Made by a program: the position numbers and the translations under genes
Assembly (NCBI GenBank): GCA_010027105.1
Contig: RGVT01000047.1
Location: forward strand, 1-12,534
Length of the DNA: 12,534 nt
Direction: 5' to 3'
Source: Planctomycetia bacterium
Lineage (GTDB): Bacteria > Planctomycetota > Planctomycetia > Pirellulales > UBA1268
The notes under the pieces: generated by a model
What the model was told of the DNA's origin: nothing
What the model saw: only the letters and a program-made list of their open reading frames with translations
Databases searched by the model: none
Part shown: piece by piece, positions 5,445-12,534 of the stretch
How positions within the stretch are numbered: position 1 is the stretch's first letter
Layout: each line of letters begins with the position of its first letter

Positions 5445-6975
5445 GGTGGAGGCGGGGTGGCGCGCCGAGGGCGAGGCGGTTGATCGCGGCGAGGAAGGCC
5501 TTTGCCGAGGCCTCGAGCGAGTCGGTCGAGACGCCGCGGCCGCGCTGCACCTGCCCGGCATGCTCGAGTTCGACGGTCACCTCCGCCTGAGCGTCCTTGC
5601 CGACGGTCACCGCCTGCACGCGGAAGTCGCGGCACACGGTCGTGATCCCGGTGAGCTTCTCGATCGCGAGGAAGATGCCGTCGATCGGGCCGTCGCCCGC
5701 CGTCACAGTCACCGACTGCGGCGCCCCGCTCTGCCGCACCTGGAGCTCCACGGTGGGAGCGGCGCCGCTGGTACTCGAGAGGACGTAGCGTTCGAACGTG
5801 AACTGCTCCGGCAGTTCGGCGAACTGCGACTCGCAGAGGGCCGCGATGTCGCCGTCGTAGATCTCCTTCTTGCGGTCGGCGAGCGTCTTGAACCGCTCGA
5901 ACAGGCTCTGGAGCTGCTCCGGCGTGAGCGCGTAGCCGAGGGCCTTGGCGCGGTCGGCGAGCGCCGCCCGGCCGCTGTGCTTGCCGAGCACGAGGTCGGT
6001 GCGCTCGAGGCCGACGTCCTCCGGCCGCATGATCTCGTAGGTCCGCCGCTCCTTGAGCATGCCGTCCTGGTGGATGCCGGCCTCGTGGGCGAACGCATTG
6101 CGGCCCACGATCGCCTTGTTGCGCGGCACCTGGATGCCGGTGATGTTGGCCACGAGCCGGCTCGTGGGCACGAGCCGCTGGGTGACGATCCGCGTGTCGC
6201 AGGCGTAATGGTCGCGGCGCGTCCGCAGCGCCATCACCACCTCCTCGAGCGAGCAGTTGCCCGCCCGCTCGCCGATGCCGTTGATCGTGCACTCCACCTG
6301 CCCGGCCCCCGCCTCCACGGCCGCCAGGCTGTTGGCCACGGCCAGGCCGAGGTCGTCGTGGCAGTGCACGCTGATCACCGCCCGTTCGACGCCCCGCACC
6401 CGCTCCACGAGGCTCTTGATCACGTGGTGCATCTGGAGGGGCGTCGCGTAGCCGACCGTGTCGGGGATGTTGACGGTCGTCGCCCCGGCGTCGATCACCG
6501 CCTCCACCACGCGGCACAGGAAGTCGATCTCGGTGCGGGCGGCGTCCTCCGGGGAAAACTCGACGTCGCCGCACACGCTCCGGGCCCGCTTCACGCCGGC
6601 CACGGCCCGGGCCACGATCTCGTCCTCCGTCATCCGCAGTTTGAATTCGCGGTGGATCGCGCTCGTGGCGAGAAACACGTGGATCCGCGGCCGCTCCGCG
6701 TGCCGCAGGGCCTCCCAGGCGCGGTCGATGTCGGCGTCGCTGCACCGCGCGAGGCCGCACACGGTCGCCCCACGCACCGCCGTGGCGATCTCGCGCACGC
6801 TCTCGAAGTCGCCCGGCGAGGCGATCGGAAAGCCCGCCTCGATCACGTCGACGCCGAGCTGCACGAGCGCCTGCGCCACCTCCATCTTCTCGGTGAGGTT
6901 CATGCTCGCGCCGGGCGACTGCTCGCCGTCGCGGAGGGTCGTGTCGAAGATGCGGATCGTGCGGGAAGGAGACAT
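5431..6975 (-). CDS. leuA: 2-isopropylmalate synthase LeuA
   Basis: First committed enzyme of leucine synthesis: condenses acetyl-CoA with 3-methyl-2-oxobutanoate to give 2-isopropylmalate. 514 residues, the normal size of the long LeuA form (E. coli 523). The TIM-barrel has DTTLRDGEQSPG (11-22) at the start, the metal-binding HCHDDLGLAVANS (204-216) and NGIGERAGN (232-240). A linker with NAFAHEAGIHQDG (293-305) and LGKHSGRAAL (330-339) follows, then the C-terminal allosteric domain (about 388-505), which in this family binds leucine for feedback inhibition. The ATG at 6975 is preferred because the alignable core (TIRIFDTTLRDG) starts five residues in; an in-frame ATG at 7026 would add 17 residues with no family counterpart. 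It is transcribed towards the antiporter and away from the RND genes, with no other leu genes in the window. Confidence 0.96.
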   Translation of the reverse strand: MSPSRTIRIFDTTLRDGEQSPGASMNLTEKMEVAQALVQLGVDVIEAGFPIASPGDFESVREIATAVRGATVCGLARCSDADIDRAWEALRHAERPRIHVFLATSAIHREFKLRMTEDEIVARAVAGVKRARSVCGDVEFSPEDAARTEIDFLCRVVEAVIDAGATTVNIPDTVGYATPLQMHHVIKSLVERVRGVERAVISVHCHDDLGLAVANSLAAVEAGAGQVECTINGIGERAGNCSLEEVVMALRTRRDHYACDTRIVTQRLVPTSRLVANITGIQVPRNKAIVGRNAFAHEAGIHQDGMLKERRTYEIMRPEDVGLERTDLVLGKHSGRAALADRAKALGYALTPEQLQSLFERFKTLADRKKEIYDGDIAALCESQFAELPEQFTFERYVLSSTSGAAPTVELQVRQSGAPQSVTVTAGDGPIDGIFLAIEKLTGITTVCRDFRVQAVTVGKDAQAEVTVELEHAGQVQRGRGVSTDSLEASAKAFLAAINRLALGAPPRLHPQRP

Positions 6976-7037
6976 GAACGGATCCCGAAAAGGCACTGGC
7001 TGGGACGGAGCGCCCCGCGGCGCCACGCCTTGCTGAG

Positions 7038-7066
7038 AGTATCCCGGCTCCAGCCGCTTGTGTAGA
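7038..7066 (-). promoter_or_regulatory. Candidate sigma-70 promoter of leuA
   Basis: On the minus strand TCTACA (7061-7066) and GATACT (7038-7043) are separated by 17 bp, each matching 4 of 6 consensus bases. Transcription would start near 7031, about 55 nt before the leuA start. The site lies in the narrow divergent gap with the RND adaptor gene. On the plus strand TAGACT (7063-7068), overlapping the leuA -35 box, could be a -10 element for the adaptor but has no clear -35. Confidence 0.3.
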
Positions 7067-7076
7067 CTTCAGGCGG

Positions 7077-8705
7077 ATGCCAGTGCCGTTTTTTCGAGCC
7101 TCATTCCCGGCGGTCCCGCCGCTTCGCATGTCGACGATTTCGCCCGCGAACGAGTCCGCCGGCCAGGCGCTTGCAGCCGCCCATGCGCAACGGGCGAAAG
7201 CCTCCGGGCACGGCTGGCTCGCGCGGCTCGGCCGCAGCCTGACGGGCATGGCGATCCTGGCCGCGGGCGGGCTCGCGTGGTGGTGGCTCTCCACCCACCA
7301 CTTTGCCGGGGGCGACCATGCCGCTCCGCATGGCCCGGATGCGACCGGGGCGGCTTCGCAGCCGACCGACGTCGTGACCCTCCGCGCGGGGTCGGCCGGC
7401 GCCGCGGAGATCACCCTCGCGCCGGTCGCGACGCGGCAGTTGCGGGAGCATATCACGGTGCCCGGCCGCCTCGACTACGACGCCCGCAACCGCGTCGATT
7501 ACAAGTCGCCCGTCAACGGGATCGTGTCCCAGGTCTTCGTGAAGGTTCGCGAGCGGGTGAAGAAGGGCGCCTCGCTCGCCGAGGTGTCGAGCCCCGAGGT
7601 GGGCGTGGCCCGCGACGAGGTCCGCAAGCGGGAGGACGATCTCCGCATCGAGCAGAAATCCGCCGACTGGGCCGCCACGATCGCCGACAACGTCGACGCA
7701 CTCCTCGATGCCCTCACATCCCACCCGCCGATCGACGCGATCGAGAAGAAGTTCCAGGATCGCGTGCTCGGCGCCTACCGCGAAAAGATCCTCGCGGCGT
7801 ACTCGCGGCTCGTGTTCGTGGAGAAGGTGAACGCCAGCACCCGCCAGCTCGGCGAGGGGGGCGTGCTCTCCGGGCGGATCATCGAGGAGCGCACGAGCAA
7901 TCTGGAGGTGGCGAGCGCCAACTTCACGGCCGCCTGCGAGGAGGCTCGGTTCCTCACACGTCAGGATCGCGATCGTGCCCGGGCCTCGCTCAAGCAGGCC
8001 GAGAGGCTCGTGCAGATCTCGAAGGAAAACCTGCGCACGCTCGTGGGCAGCCGGATCGACACCGGCGACGGCGGAGCGGATCTCGAGGGCGGCGAGGCCG
8101 CCCCGGCCACGGTGGCGGCGCTCAGTTCGCTCGTGCTGCGCACCCCGGTCGACGGCATCGTCGAGGACATCTTCGTGGCCCGGGGCGAACGTGTGCAGGC
8201 GGGCGACCCGCTGTTCATCGTGGCCAACAACGCCAAGCTCTGGGTGCGGGCGCAGATCCACGAGCGGCAGTGGACGACCGTGGAGGTGGCCGACGGACAG
8301 GAGGTGGCGGTGCACGTGCCCGGCTCCGCCGAGCACAACACGACGGCCCGCATCAACCACGTTGGGGCGACGGTCGAGGCCGAGTCGCGCAGCGTGCCGC
8401 TGGTGGCCGAGTTGGAAAACGACGACGCCCACTACAAGCCGGGCATGTTCGTGTGGGTCGACCTGCCCCAGGGGCAGATCCGCTACGGTCTGGCCGTGCC
8501 GGCTGCGGCCGTGATGCGGCACGGAGCCGAGGCGTTCGTGTTCGTGCCCGATGGCGACGCGCGGTTCCGCAAGGTGGCGATCGAGCCCGGCACCGACGAC
8601 GACGAATTCGTCGAGGTGAAGAGCGGCCTCGAGGCGGGGCAGCAGGTGGTGACCCGGGGCGCGTTCCTGCTCAAGAGCGAACTCCTGCTCGAGCACGAGC
8701 AGTAG
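7077..8705 (+). CDS. RND efflux periplasmic adaptor (CusB/CzcB-type membrane fusion protein)
   Basis: Periplasmic adaptor linking the RND pump to an outer-membrane channel. 542 residues. A cytoplasmic stretch of about 54 residues precedes one membrane anchor (about 55-71, MAILAAGGLAWWWL), so the protein is anchored by an uncleaved helix rather than by lipid. His-containing residues 74-85 follow the anchor. A split lipoyl domain is seen at 141-173 (YKSPVNGIVSQVFVKVRERV) and 352-384 (LRTPVDGIVEDIFVARGERV). The helical region between them, about 174-345, is longer than in E. coli CusB or CzcB. A beta-barrel (388-465) and membrane-proximal domain (470-540) complete the protein. ATG 7077 has a weak AGGCGG directly before it; ATG 7128 is an alternative that keeps the anchor. 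The downstream pump gene follows after 54 bp. Substrate cannot be read from the adaptor. Confidence 0.9.
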   Translation: MPVPFFRASFPAVPPLRMSTISPANESAGQALAAAHAQRAKASGHGWLARLGRSLTGMAILAAGGLAWWWLSTHHFAGGDHAAPHGPDATGAASQPTDVVTLRAGSAGAAEITLAPVATRQLREHITVPGRLDYDARNRVDYKSPVNGIVSQVFVKVRERVKKGASLAEVSSPEVGVARDEVRKREDDLRIEQKSADWAATIADNVDALLDALTSHPPIDAIEKKFQDRVLGAYREKILAAYSRLVFVEKVNASTRQLGEGGVLSGRIIEERTSNLEVASANFTAACEEARFLTRQDRDRARASLKQAERLVQISKENLRTLVGSRIDTGDGGADLEGGEAAPATVAALSSLVLRTPVDGIVEDIFVARGERVQAGDPLFIVANNAKLWVRAQIHERQWTTVEVADGQEVAVHVPGSAEHNTTARINHVGATVEAESRSVPLVAELENDDAHYKPGMFVWVDLPQGQIRYGLAVPAAAVMRHGAEAFVFVPDGDARFRKVAIEPGTDDDEFVEVKSGLEAGQQVVTRGAFLLKSELLLEHEQ

Positions 8706-8709
8706 CCGC

Positions 8710-8731
8710 CCCGCCCGCATTCCCGGGCGGG
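8710..8731 (+). terminator. Hairpin between adaptor and pump genes
   Basis: CCCGCCCG (8710-8717) and CGGGCGGG (8724-8731) form a perfect 8-bp stem with a 6-nt loop, 4 nt after the adaptor stop and 12 nt before the pump's ribosome-binding site. No T-tract follows, so it is more likely a partial attenuator or mRNA-stability element inside the operon than a full terminator. Confidence 0.4.
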
Positions 8732-8759
8732 CATCCGTCGGCGAAAGGAAAGGCAGTCC

Positions 8760-11700
8760 GTGCTCTCAGGCGTCATCGAATGGTCGCTCGCCAACCGGGC
8801 GCTCGTGATCGCGATGTTCGTGCTGATGGCGCTCGGGGGGCTCTACGCCGCCACGCACATCCCCGTCGACGCCGTGCCGGACCTCGTCAACATCCAGGTG
8901 CAGGTCGTCACGGAGGCGGGCACCCTCCCGCCACTCGAGGTGGAGCGGCTGGTGACCTATCCGGTGGAGCTCGCGATGAGCGGCCTGCCGGACGTCGAGG
9001 AGATCCGCAGCATTTCCCGCCTCGGCATCTCGCTGGTCACGATCGTGTTCCACGAGGGCACCGACATCCTGCGGGCCCGGCAGCTCGTGGCCGAACGGCT
9101 GCCGGCCGCCAAGGGGGGCATGTCGCTCGCCGGGGCCGACCCGCAGCTCGGCACGCTCTCCACCGCGCTCGGCGAAATCCTGCAGTTCGAGGTGCAGGGG
9201 AAGGGGCGGTCGCTCATGGACCTGCGCAGCATCCTCGAATGGGACATCGCCCCCGTGATGCGCACGGTGCCGGGCGTCACCGACATCAACGCCCACGGCG
9301 GATTCGCGAAGAGCTACGAGGTGCGGATCGATCCCGACCGGATGGCATCGCAGGGCATCTCGCTCGGCGAGGTGCTCGCGGCGCTCGAGCGCAACAACAC
9401 GAGCACCGGCGGCGGCTACATCGTGAAGAACGGCGAACAGCGGTTCATCCGCGGCGAGGCCCTGCTTACCGACACCGACGACATCGAGCGGGTCATCGTC
9501 CGCAGCCCGCCCGGGGGGGTGCCGGTGCTGATCCGGAACATCGGCGACGTGCGGATCGCGCCGCTCGTCCGCCAAGGGGCGGCCACCCGCGATTCCCGCG
9601 GGGAGGTGGTCACCGGCATGGTGATGATGATCCGCGGCGAGAACAGCCGGCGGGTGGTGGCGGCCGCCAAGGAGAAGCTCGAGCAGATCCGCGGCACGCT
9701 GCCGCCCGGCATCGATCTCGAGATCCTCTACGACCGCTCCGACCTCATCGCCCGCACGCTCGACACGGTGCTCCACAACCTCGCGGAGGGTGGCCTGCTC
9801 GTGATCGGCGTGCTGCTCGTGCTGCTCGGCAACGTGCGGGCCGGGCTGATCGTGTCGCTCGCCATCCCGCTCTCGATGCTCTTCGCGGCGAACCTGATGT
9901 GGGCGGTGGGCATCCCGGCGAGCCTCATGAGCCTCGGCGCGATCGACTTCGGGCTCGTCGTCGACAGCTCCGTGATCATGGTCGAGAACTGCGTCCGGCG
10001 GCTGGGGCTCGCCCTGCCGACGGCCTCCAAGCTCGGCGTGGTGCGCGACGCGGCGATCGAGGTCCGCGGGCCGACGATGTTCGGCGAGCTGATCATCGCG
10101 ATCGTCTACCTCCCGATCCTGTTCCTGGAGGGCACCGAGGGAAAGCTCTTCCGGCCGATGGCGCTCACCGTGCTCTTCGCGCTCGCCGGCTCGCTCGTGA
10201 TCTCGCTCACGCTGATGCCGGTGCTGGCGGCCACGGTGCTCTCGCGCGAGGAGGAGCACGAGCCGCTGCTGATGCGGCTGTTTCATCGCGTGTACCAGCC
10301 GCTCGCCCGGCGCGCCGTCTACCATCCCGTGCCGATCACGCTCTGCGCCCTCGGCCTCGTGGCGGCGAGCGTGCCGGTGGCCCTGCGGCTCGGGGCCGAG
10401 TTCATGCCGCGGCTCGACGAGGGGGATTTTCTGATCGAGGTCAACCGTCTGCCCAGCGCCACGCTCGAGGATTCCGTGCCCCTCACGACGCGGATCGAGA
10501 AGGTGCTCGGCGAGTTCCCGGAGGTCCGCACCGTGTTCTGCAAGACGGGCCGGCCCGAGATCGCCAACGACATCATGGGCGTGCAGCAGACCGACGTCTG
10601 GGTGATGCTCCGGCCGCGGGCCAACTGGCCGCGGGACATCCCGCGCGACGAGCTCGTGGAGCGGATGTCGACCGCGCTCACCCGGGCGATCCCGGGGGCC
10701 AACTTCGGCTTCAGCCAGCCGATCGAGATGCGGGTCGACGAGCTCGTCGCGGGGGTGAAGGCCGACGTCGCCGCGCTCGTCTACGGCGACGATCTCGCCA
10801 CGCTCGGCGAGCTCGGCCAGCGGATCGAGGGCGTGCTCCGCGGCATCCCGGGGGCGGCCGACGTGCGGGCCGACTGGCAGGCGAACGTGCCCACGCTCCG
10901 CATCGACGCCCGCCCCGACCAGCTCGCCCGCCACGGCATCGACGGCATCGACGTGATGCGGACGGTGTCGGCCATGGGCGGCATCCAGGTCGGCGTCGTG
11001 TACGAGGGACGGCCGCGGTTTCCGCTGATGGTGAAGTTTCCCGACGCGTGGCGCGAGCAGGAGGAGCTCGTGGCCCAGATCCCCGTGGCCGCGACCGGCG
11101 GCCGGCCGGTGCCGCTCGGTGAGCTCGCCGACATCCGCGTGGAGGAGAGCCCGCCTTCGATCGAGCACGAAGACTCGCGGCGCCGGACGTTCGTGTCGGC
11201 CAACGTCCGCGGCCGCGACGTGGCGAGCTTCGTGCAGGAGGCGCAGAAGCGGATCAGGCGGGAGGTGCCGCTGCCGCCCGGCTACACGCTGGGCTGGGGC
11301 GGCGACTTCGAAAACCTGCTGTCGGCGAGCCGGCGGCTGGCGCTGATCACGCCGGTCGTGCTCGGGCTGATCGCGCTGTTGCTCTACACGAGCTTCAAGT
11401 CGTTCCGCCTCGCGGCGCTGATCTTCTGCGCCGTGCCGGTGGCGGCCTCGGGCGGAATCGCGGCTCTCGCGCTCCGCGGCATGCCGTTCTCGATCGCGGC
11501 CGGCGTGGGGTTCGTCGCGCTCTTCGGCGTGGCGGTGCTCAACGGCCTCGTCTGGGTGTCGGGCGCCGAGCACGCCCGGCAGGGCGGTCTCTCGGCCCGC
11601 GAGGCCGCGATCGCCACGGCCGACGTGCGCATCCGGCCGGTGTTGATGACGGCCCTCGTGGCGAGCCTGGGGTTTTTGCCGATGGCCCTGGCCACGAGTT

Positions 11701-11855
11701 CCGGGGCCGAAATCCAGCGGCCTCTGGCAACGGTCGTGATCGGGGGTATCGTGACGTCGACGCTGCTCACCGCGTTCGTCGTGCCGGCGATCTATCCGTG
11801 GTTCGCACCCCGTTCACGTCCGGAAGCCTCCCGACCCGCGTTCACGCCGCCATGA
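8760..11855 (+). CDS. Heavy-metal efflux RND permease (CzcA/CusA family)
   Basis: Proton-driven inner-membrane pump of 1031 residues, exporting metal cations with the adaptor encoded upstream. Typical RND layout: first helix near 12-32, large periplasmic loop about 33-335, helices 2-6 to about 492, second loop about 540-860, and helices 8-12 to about 1015. IPVDAVPDLVNIQVQV (34-49) and the fourth-helix motif DFGLVVDSSVIMVEN (396-410) mark the heavy-metal subfamily. D396, D402 and E409 correspond to the proton-relay and transport residues of CzcA (D402, D408, E415), which points to a CzcA-like pump for divalent cations such as Zn, Co or Cd rather than Cu/Ag; the ion remains inferred. The start is GTG, preceded by a strong AAAGGAAAGG (8744-8753). 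The last codons overlap the next gene by ATGA. No outer-membrane factor gene is in the window. Confidence 0.95.
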   Translation: MLSGVIEWSLANRALVIAMFVLMALGGLYAATHIPVDAVPDLVNIQVQVVTEAGTLPPLEVERLVTYPVELAMSGLPDVEEIRSISRLGISLVTIVFHEGTDILRARQLVAERLPAAKGGMSLAGADPQLGTLSTALGEILQFEVQGKGRSLMDLRSILEWDIAPVMRTVPGVTDINAHGGFAKSYEVRIDPDRMASQGISLGEVLAALERNNTSTGGGYIVKNGEQRFIRGEALLTDTDDIERVIVRSPPGGVPVLIRNIGDVRIAPLVRQGAATRDSRGEVVTGMVMMIRGENSRRVVAAAKEKLEQIRGTLPPGIDLEILYDRSDLIARTLDTVLHNLAEGGLLVIGVLLVLLGNVRAGLIVSLAIPLSMLFAANLMWAVGIPASLMSLGAIDFGLVVDSSVIMVENCVRRLGLALPTASKLGVVRDAAIEVRGPTMFGELIIAIVYLPILFLEGTEGKLFRPMALTVLFALAGSLVISLTLMPVLAATVLSREEEHEPLLMRLFHRVYQPLARRAVYHPVPITLCALGLVAASVPVALRLGAEFMPRLDEGDFLIEVNRLPSATLEDSVPLTTRIEKVLGEFPEVRTVFCKTGRPEIANDIMGVQQTDVWVMLRPRANWPRDIPRDELVERMSTALTRAIPGANFGFSQPIEMRVDELVAGVKADVAALVYGDDLATLGELGQRIEGVLRGIPGAADVRADWQANVPTLRIDARPDQLARHGIDGIDVMRTVSAMGGIQVGVVYEGRPRFPLMVKFPDAWREQEELVAQIPVAATGGRPVPLGELADIRVEESPPSIEHEDSRRRTFVSANVRGRDVASFVQEAQKRIRREVPLPPGYTLGWGGDFENLLSASRRLALITPVVLGLIALLLYTSFKSFRLAALIFCAVPVAASGGIAALALRGMPFSIAAGVGFVALFGVAVLNGLVWVSGAEHARQGGLSAREAAIATADVRIRPVLMTALVASLGFLPMALATSSGAEIQRPLATVVIGGIVTSTLLTAFVVPAIYPWFAPRSRPEASRPAFTPP

Positions 11856-12175
11856 CGCTCAGGGAGTTTCAGGCGCTGATCCGCGCCATGTACCACGACA
11901 AGGACGCGGCCCGCGGCGTCGAGGGCACGTTCATGTGGCTCACCGAGGAGATCGGAGAACTGTCCACGGCGCTGCGCACGCACGCATCGGCGGCGGCGAG
12001 CCCGACGACGAAGCAGGAGCTCGCGCTCGAGTTCGCCGACGTGCTTGCCTGGCTGGCGACGATCGCCAACGTGGTCGACGTCGACCTCGAGGCGGCGGTC
12101 GACGCGAAGTATGGCGCCGGCTGCCCGGGCTGCGGGAAGCGCGCGTGCACCTGCCCCGATGCGGAGAAGCCGTGA
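11852..12175 (+). CDS. MazG-like nucleotide pyrophosphohydrolase with C-terminal Cys cluster
   Basis: Small all-alpha NTP pyrophosphatase-like protein of 107 residues. The MazG metal-binding pattern is visible: EEIGE (32-36) and EFADV (60-64) provide E32, E33, E36, E60 and D63, which bind Mg2+ in this superfamily. Such enzymes cleave nucleoside triphosphates to monophosphate and pyrophosphate, often to remove non-canonical nucleotides; the substrate here is unknown. The tail CPGCGKRACTC (91-101) has four Cys (C-x2-C-x4-C-x-C) that could bind zinc; a similar tail occurs in other small MazG-like proteins. The ATG at 11852 overlaps the pump stop (ATGA), implying translational coupling. An upstream in-frame start at 11798 would overlap the pump gene by 58 bases and add residues without family likeness, so it was not chosen. 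Confidence 0.88.
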   Translation: MTLREFQALIRAMYHDKDAARGVEGTFMWLTEEIGELSTALRTHASAAASPTTKQELALEFADVLAWLATIANVVDVDLEAAVDAKYGAGCPGCGKRACTCPDAEKP

Positions 12176-12534
12176 TGCGCCCCGCGGGCTTCCTTCCGTG
12201 GGCGGTTTCGCTGCTCCTCGCCGCCGCGGGGCGGGCCGAGACCCTCGACGTGACCGCGGGATTCGGCGGCGTGCACCGCACGGGCGTTTGGACCCCGCTC
12301 GTCGTCGCCGTGCCGGCCGCCGCCGGGTCGGTCGCCGACTGGCACGCCTGGTTCGAGGATCCCGACGGCCAGTGGGTGCGGTCGCCCGCCGCGGTCGCGA
12401 CGCGGGATGGCGAACTCGTACGGCTGCGGTTTCGCGGCCGGTTCGGCCGCCCTGTCGGAGGTCTCCGGCTCGAGGGGCCCGGCGCTGTTGGCAGCACGGA
12501 GGTGTCGCTGCCACCCGCCGCGGCCGGCGACGGA
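12175..12534 (+). CDS. Exported protein of unknown function (partial, N-terminal 120 residues)
   Basis: The ATG at 12175 shares its A with the preceding TGA stop (TGATG), so it is coupled to the MazG-like gene. The frame is open to the right edge. Residues 1-21 form a signal peptide: MRPAG, a hydrophobic run FLPWAVSLLLAAAG, and a likely cleavage site after GRA. The mature part begins TLDVTAGFGGVHRTGVWTPL, resembling the first beta-strands of large exported or membrane-anchored proteins of planctomycetes whose N-termini often read G-x-W-T-P-L near this position; this is recollection, not a firm assignment. The visible part is rich in Gly, Ala and Arg and has aromatic pairs (DWHAWFEDPDG, 55-65) suggesting a beta-sandwich. 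No enzymatic motif is seen and no Cys occurs in the visible part. Function unknown. Confidence 0.75.
   Translation, partial: MRPAGFLPWAVSLLLAAAGRAETLDVTAGFGGVHRTGVWTPLVVAVPAAAGSVADWHAWFEDPDGQWVRSPAAVATRDGELVRLRFRGRFGRPVGGLRLEGPGAVGSTEVSLPPAAAGDG

Noticed and set aside
7058..11122. Very long plus-strand open frame across the adaptor and pump genes
   Set aside because: It is rich in Arg, Gly, Pro and Ala with no family resemblance, and lies out of frame with two clearly recognisable genes; it results from high GC lowering stop-codon frequency.
12175..12534. Reading of the last gene as a known enzyme
   Set aside because: Only the signal peptide and about 100 residues are visible and no catalytic motif can be identified, so no function was given.

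Overview
The window is very GC-rich, with dense genes, long open frames on the non-coding strands, weak Shine-Dalgarno sequences and gene families typical of free-living bacteria. The style of the proteins (Amt with a signal peptide and a PII of the NLLRKVQL type, a photolyase-like protein with only the FAD domain, a large metal-RND pair, a secreted protein of unknown family) together with hairpin-rich intergenic regions suggests a planctomycete. This is inference from family resemblance; there is no rRNA or other marker gene to confirm it.

Layout. (1) Positions 1-818, minus: 5' part of a photolyase/cryptochrome-like FAD-binding protein, cut by the left edge. (2) Positions 819-1129: divergent intergenic region with a well-matched sigma-54 (-24/-12) promoter and a two-hairpin leader ahead of amt. 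(3) Positions 1130-3312, plus: ammonium transporter Amt and a PII signal protein (glnB), separated by 323 bp of consecutive hairpins. (4) Positions 3514-5214, plus: a YbaL/Kef-type CPA2 cation:proton antiporter with a TrkA-N domain. (5) Positions 5431-6975, minus: leuA, 2-isopropylmalate synthase, convergent with the antiporter across another hairpin cluster. (6) Positions 7077-12534, plus: a probable operon of an RND periplasmic adaptor, a CzcA/CusA-type metal RND pump, a small MazG-like pyrophosphohydrolase (4-nt ATGA overlap) and the start of an exported protein (1-nt overlap), cut by the right edge.

How the genes work together. Amt imports ammonium and PII would gate Amt according to nitrogen and energy status; the sigma-54 site implies NtrC-like control of amt. 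The PII has Ile at position 51, where enteric PII has the uridylylated Tyr, so control by ligand binding alone is likely. The RND pair forms two parts of a tripartite metal exporter; no outer-membrane factor is seen in the window.

The most unusual structure lies between the genes. The three gaps at 2642-2964, 3313-3513 and 5215-5430 hold tandem hairpins built partly from shared modules: a 44-45 bp palindrome occurs on both sides of glnB exactly 600 bp apart, and a 28-nt hairpin occurs before glnB and after the antiporter with compensating changes in its arms. I see no CRISPR array, tRNA, rRNA, insertion sequence or defence system, and no clearly new enzymatic system.
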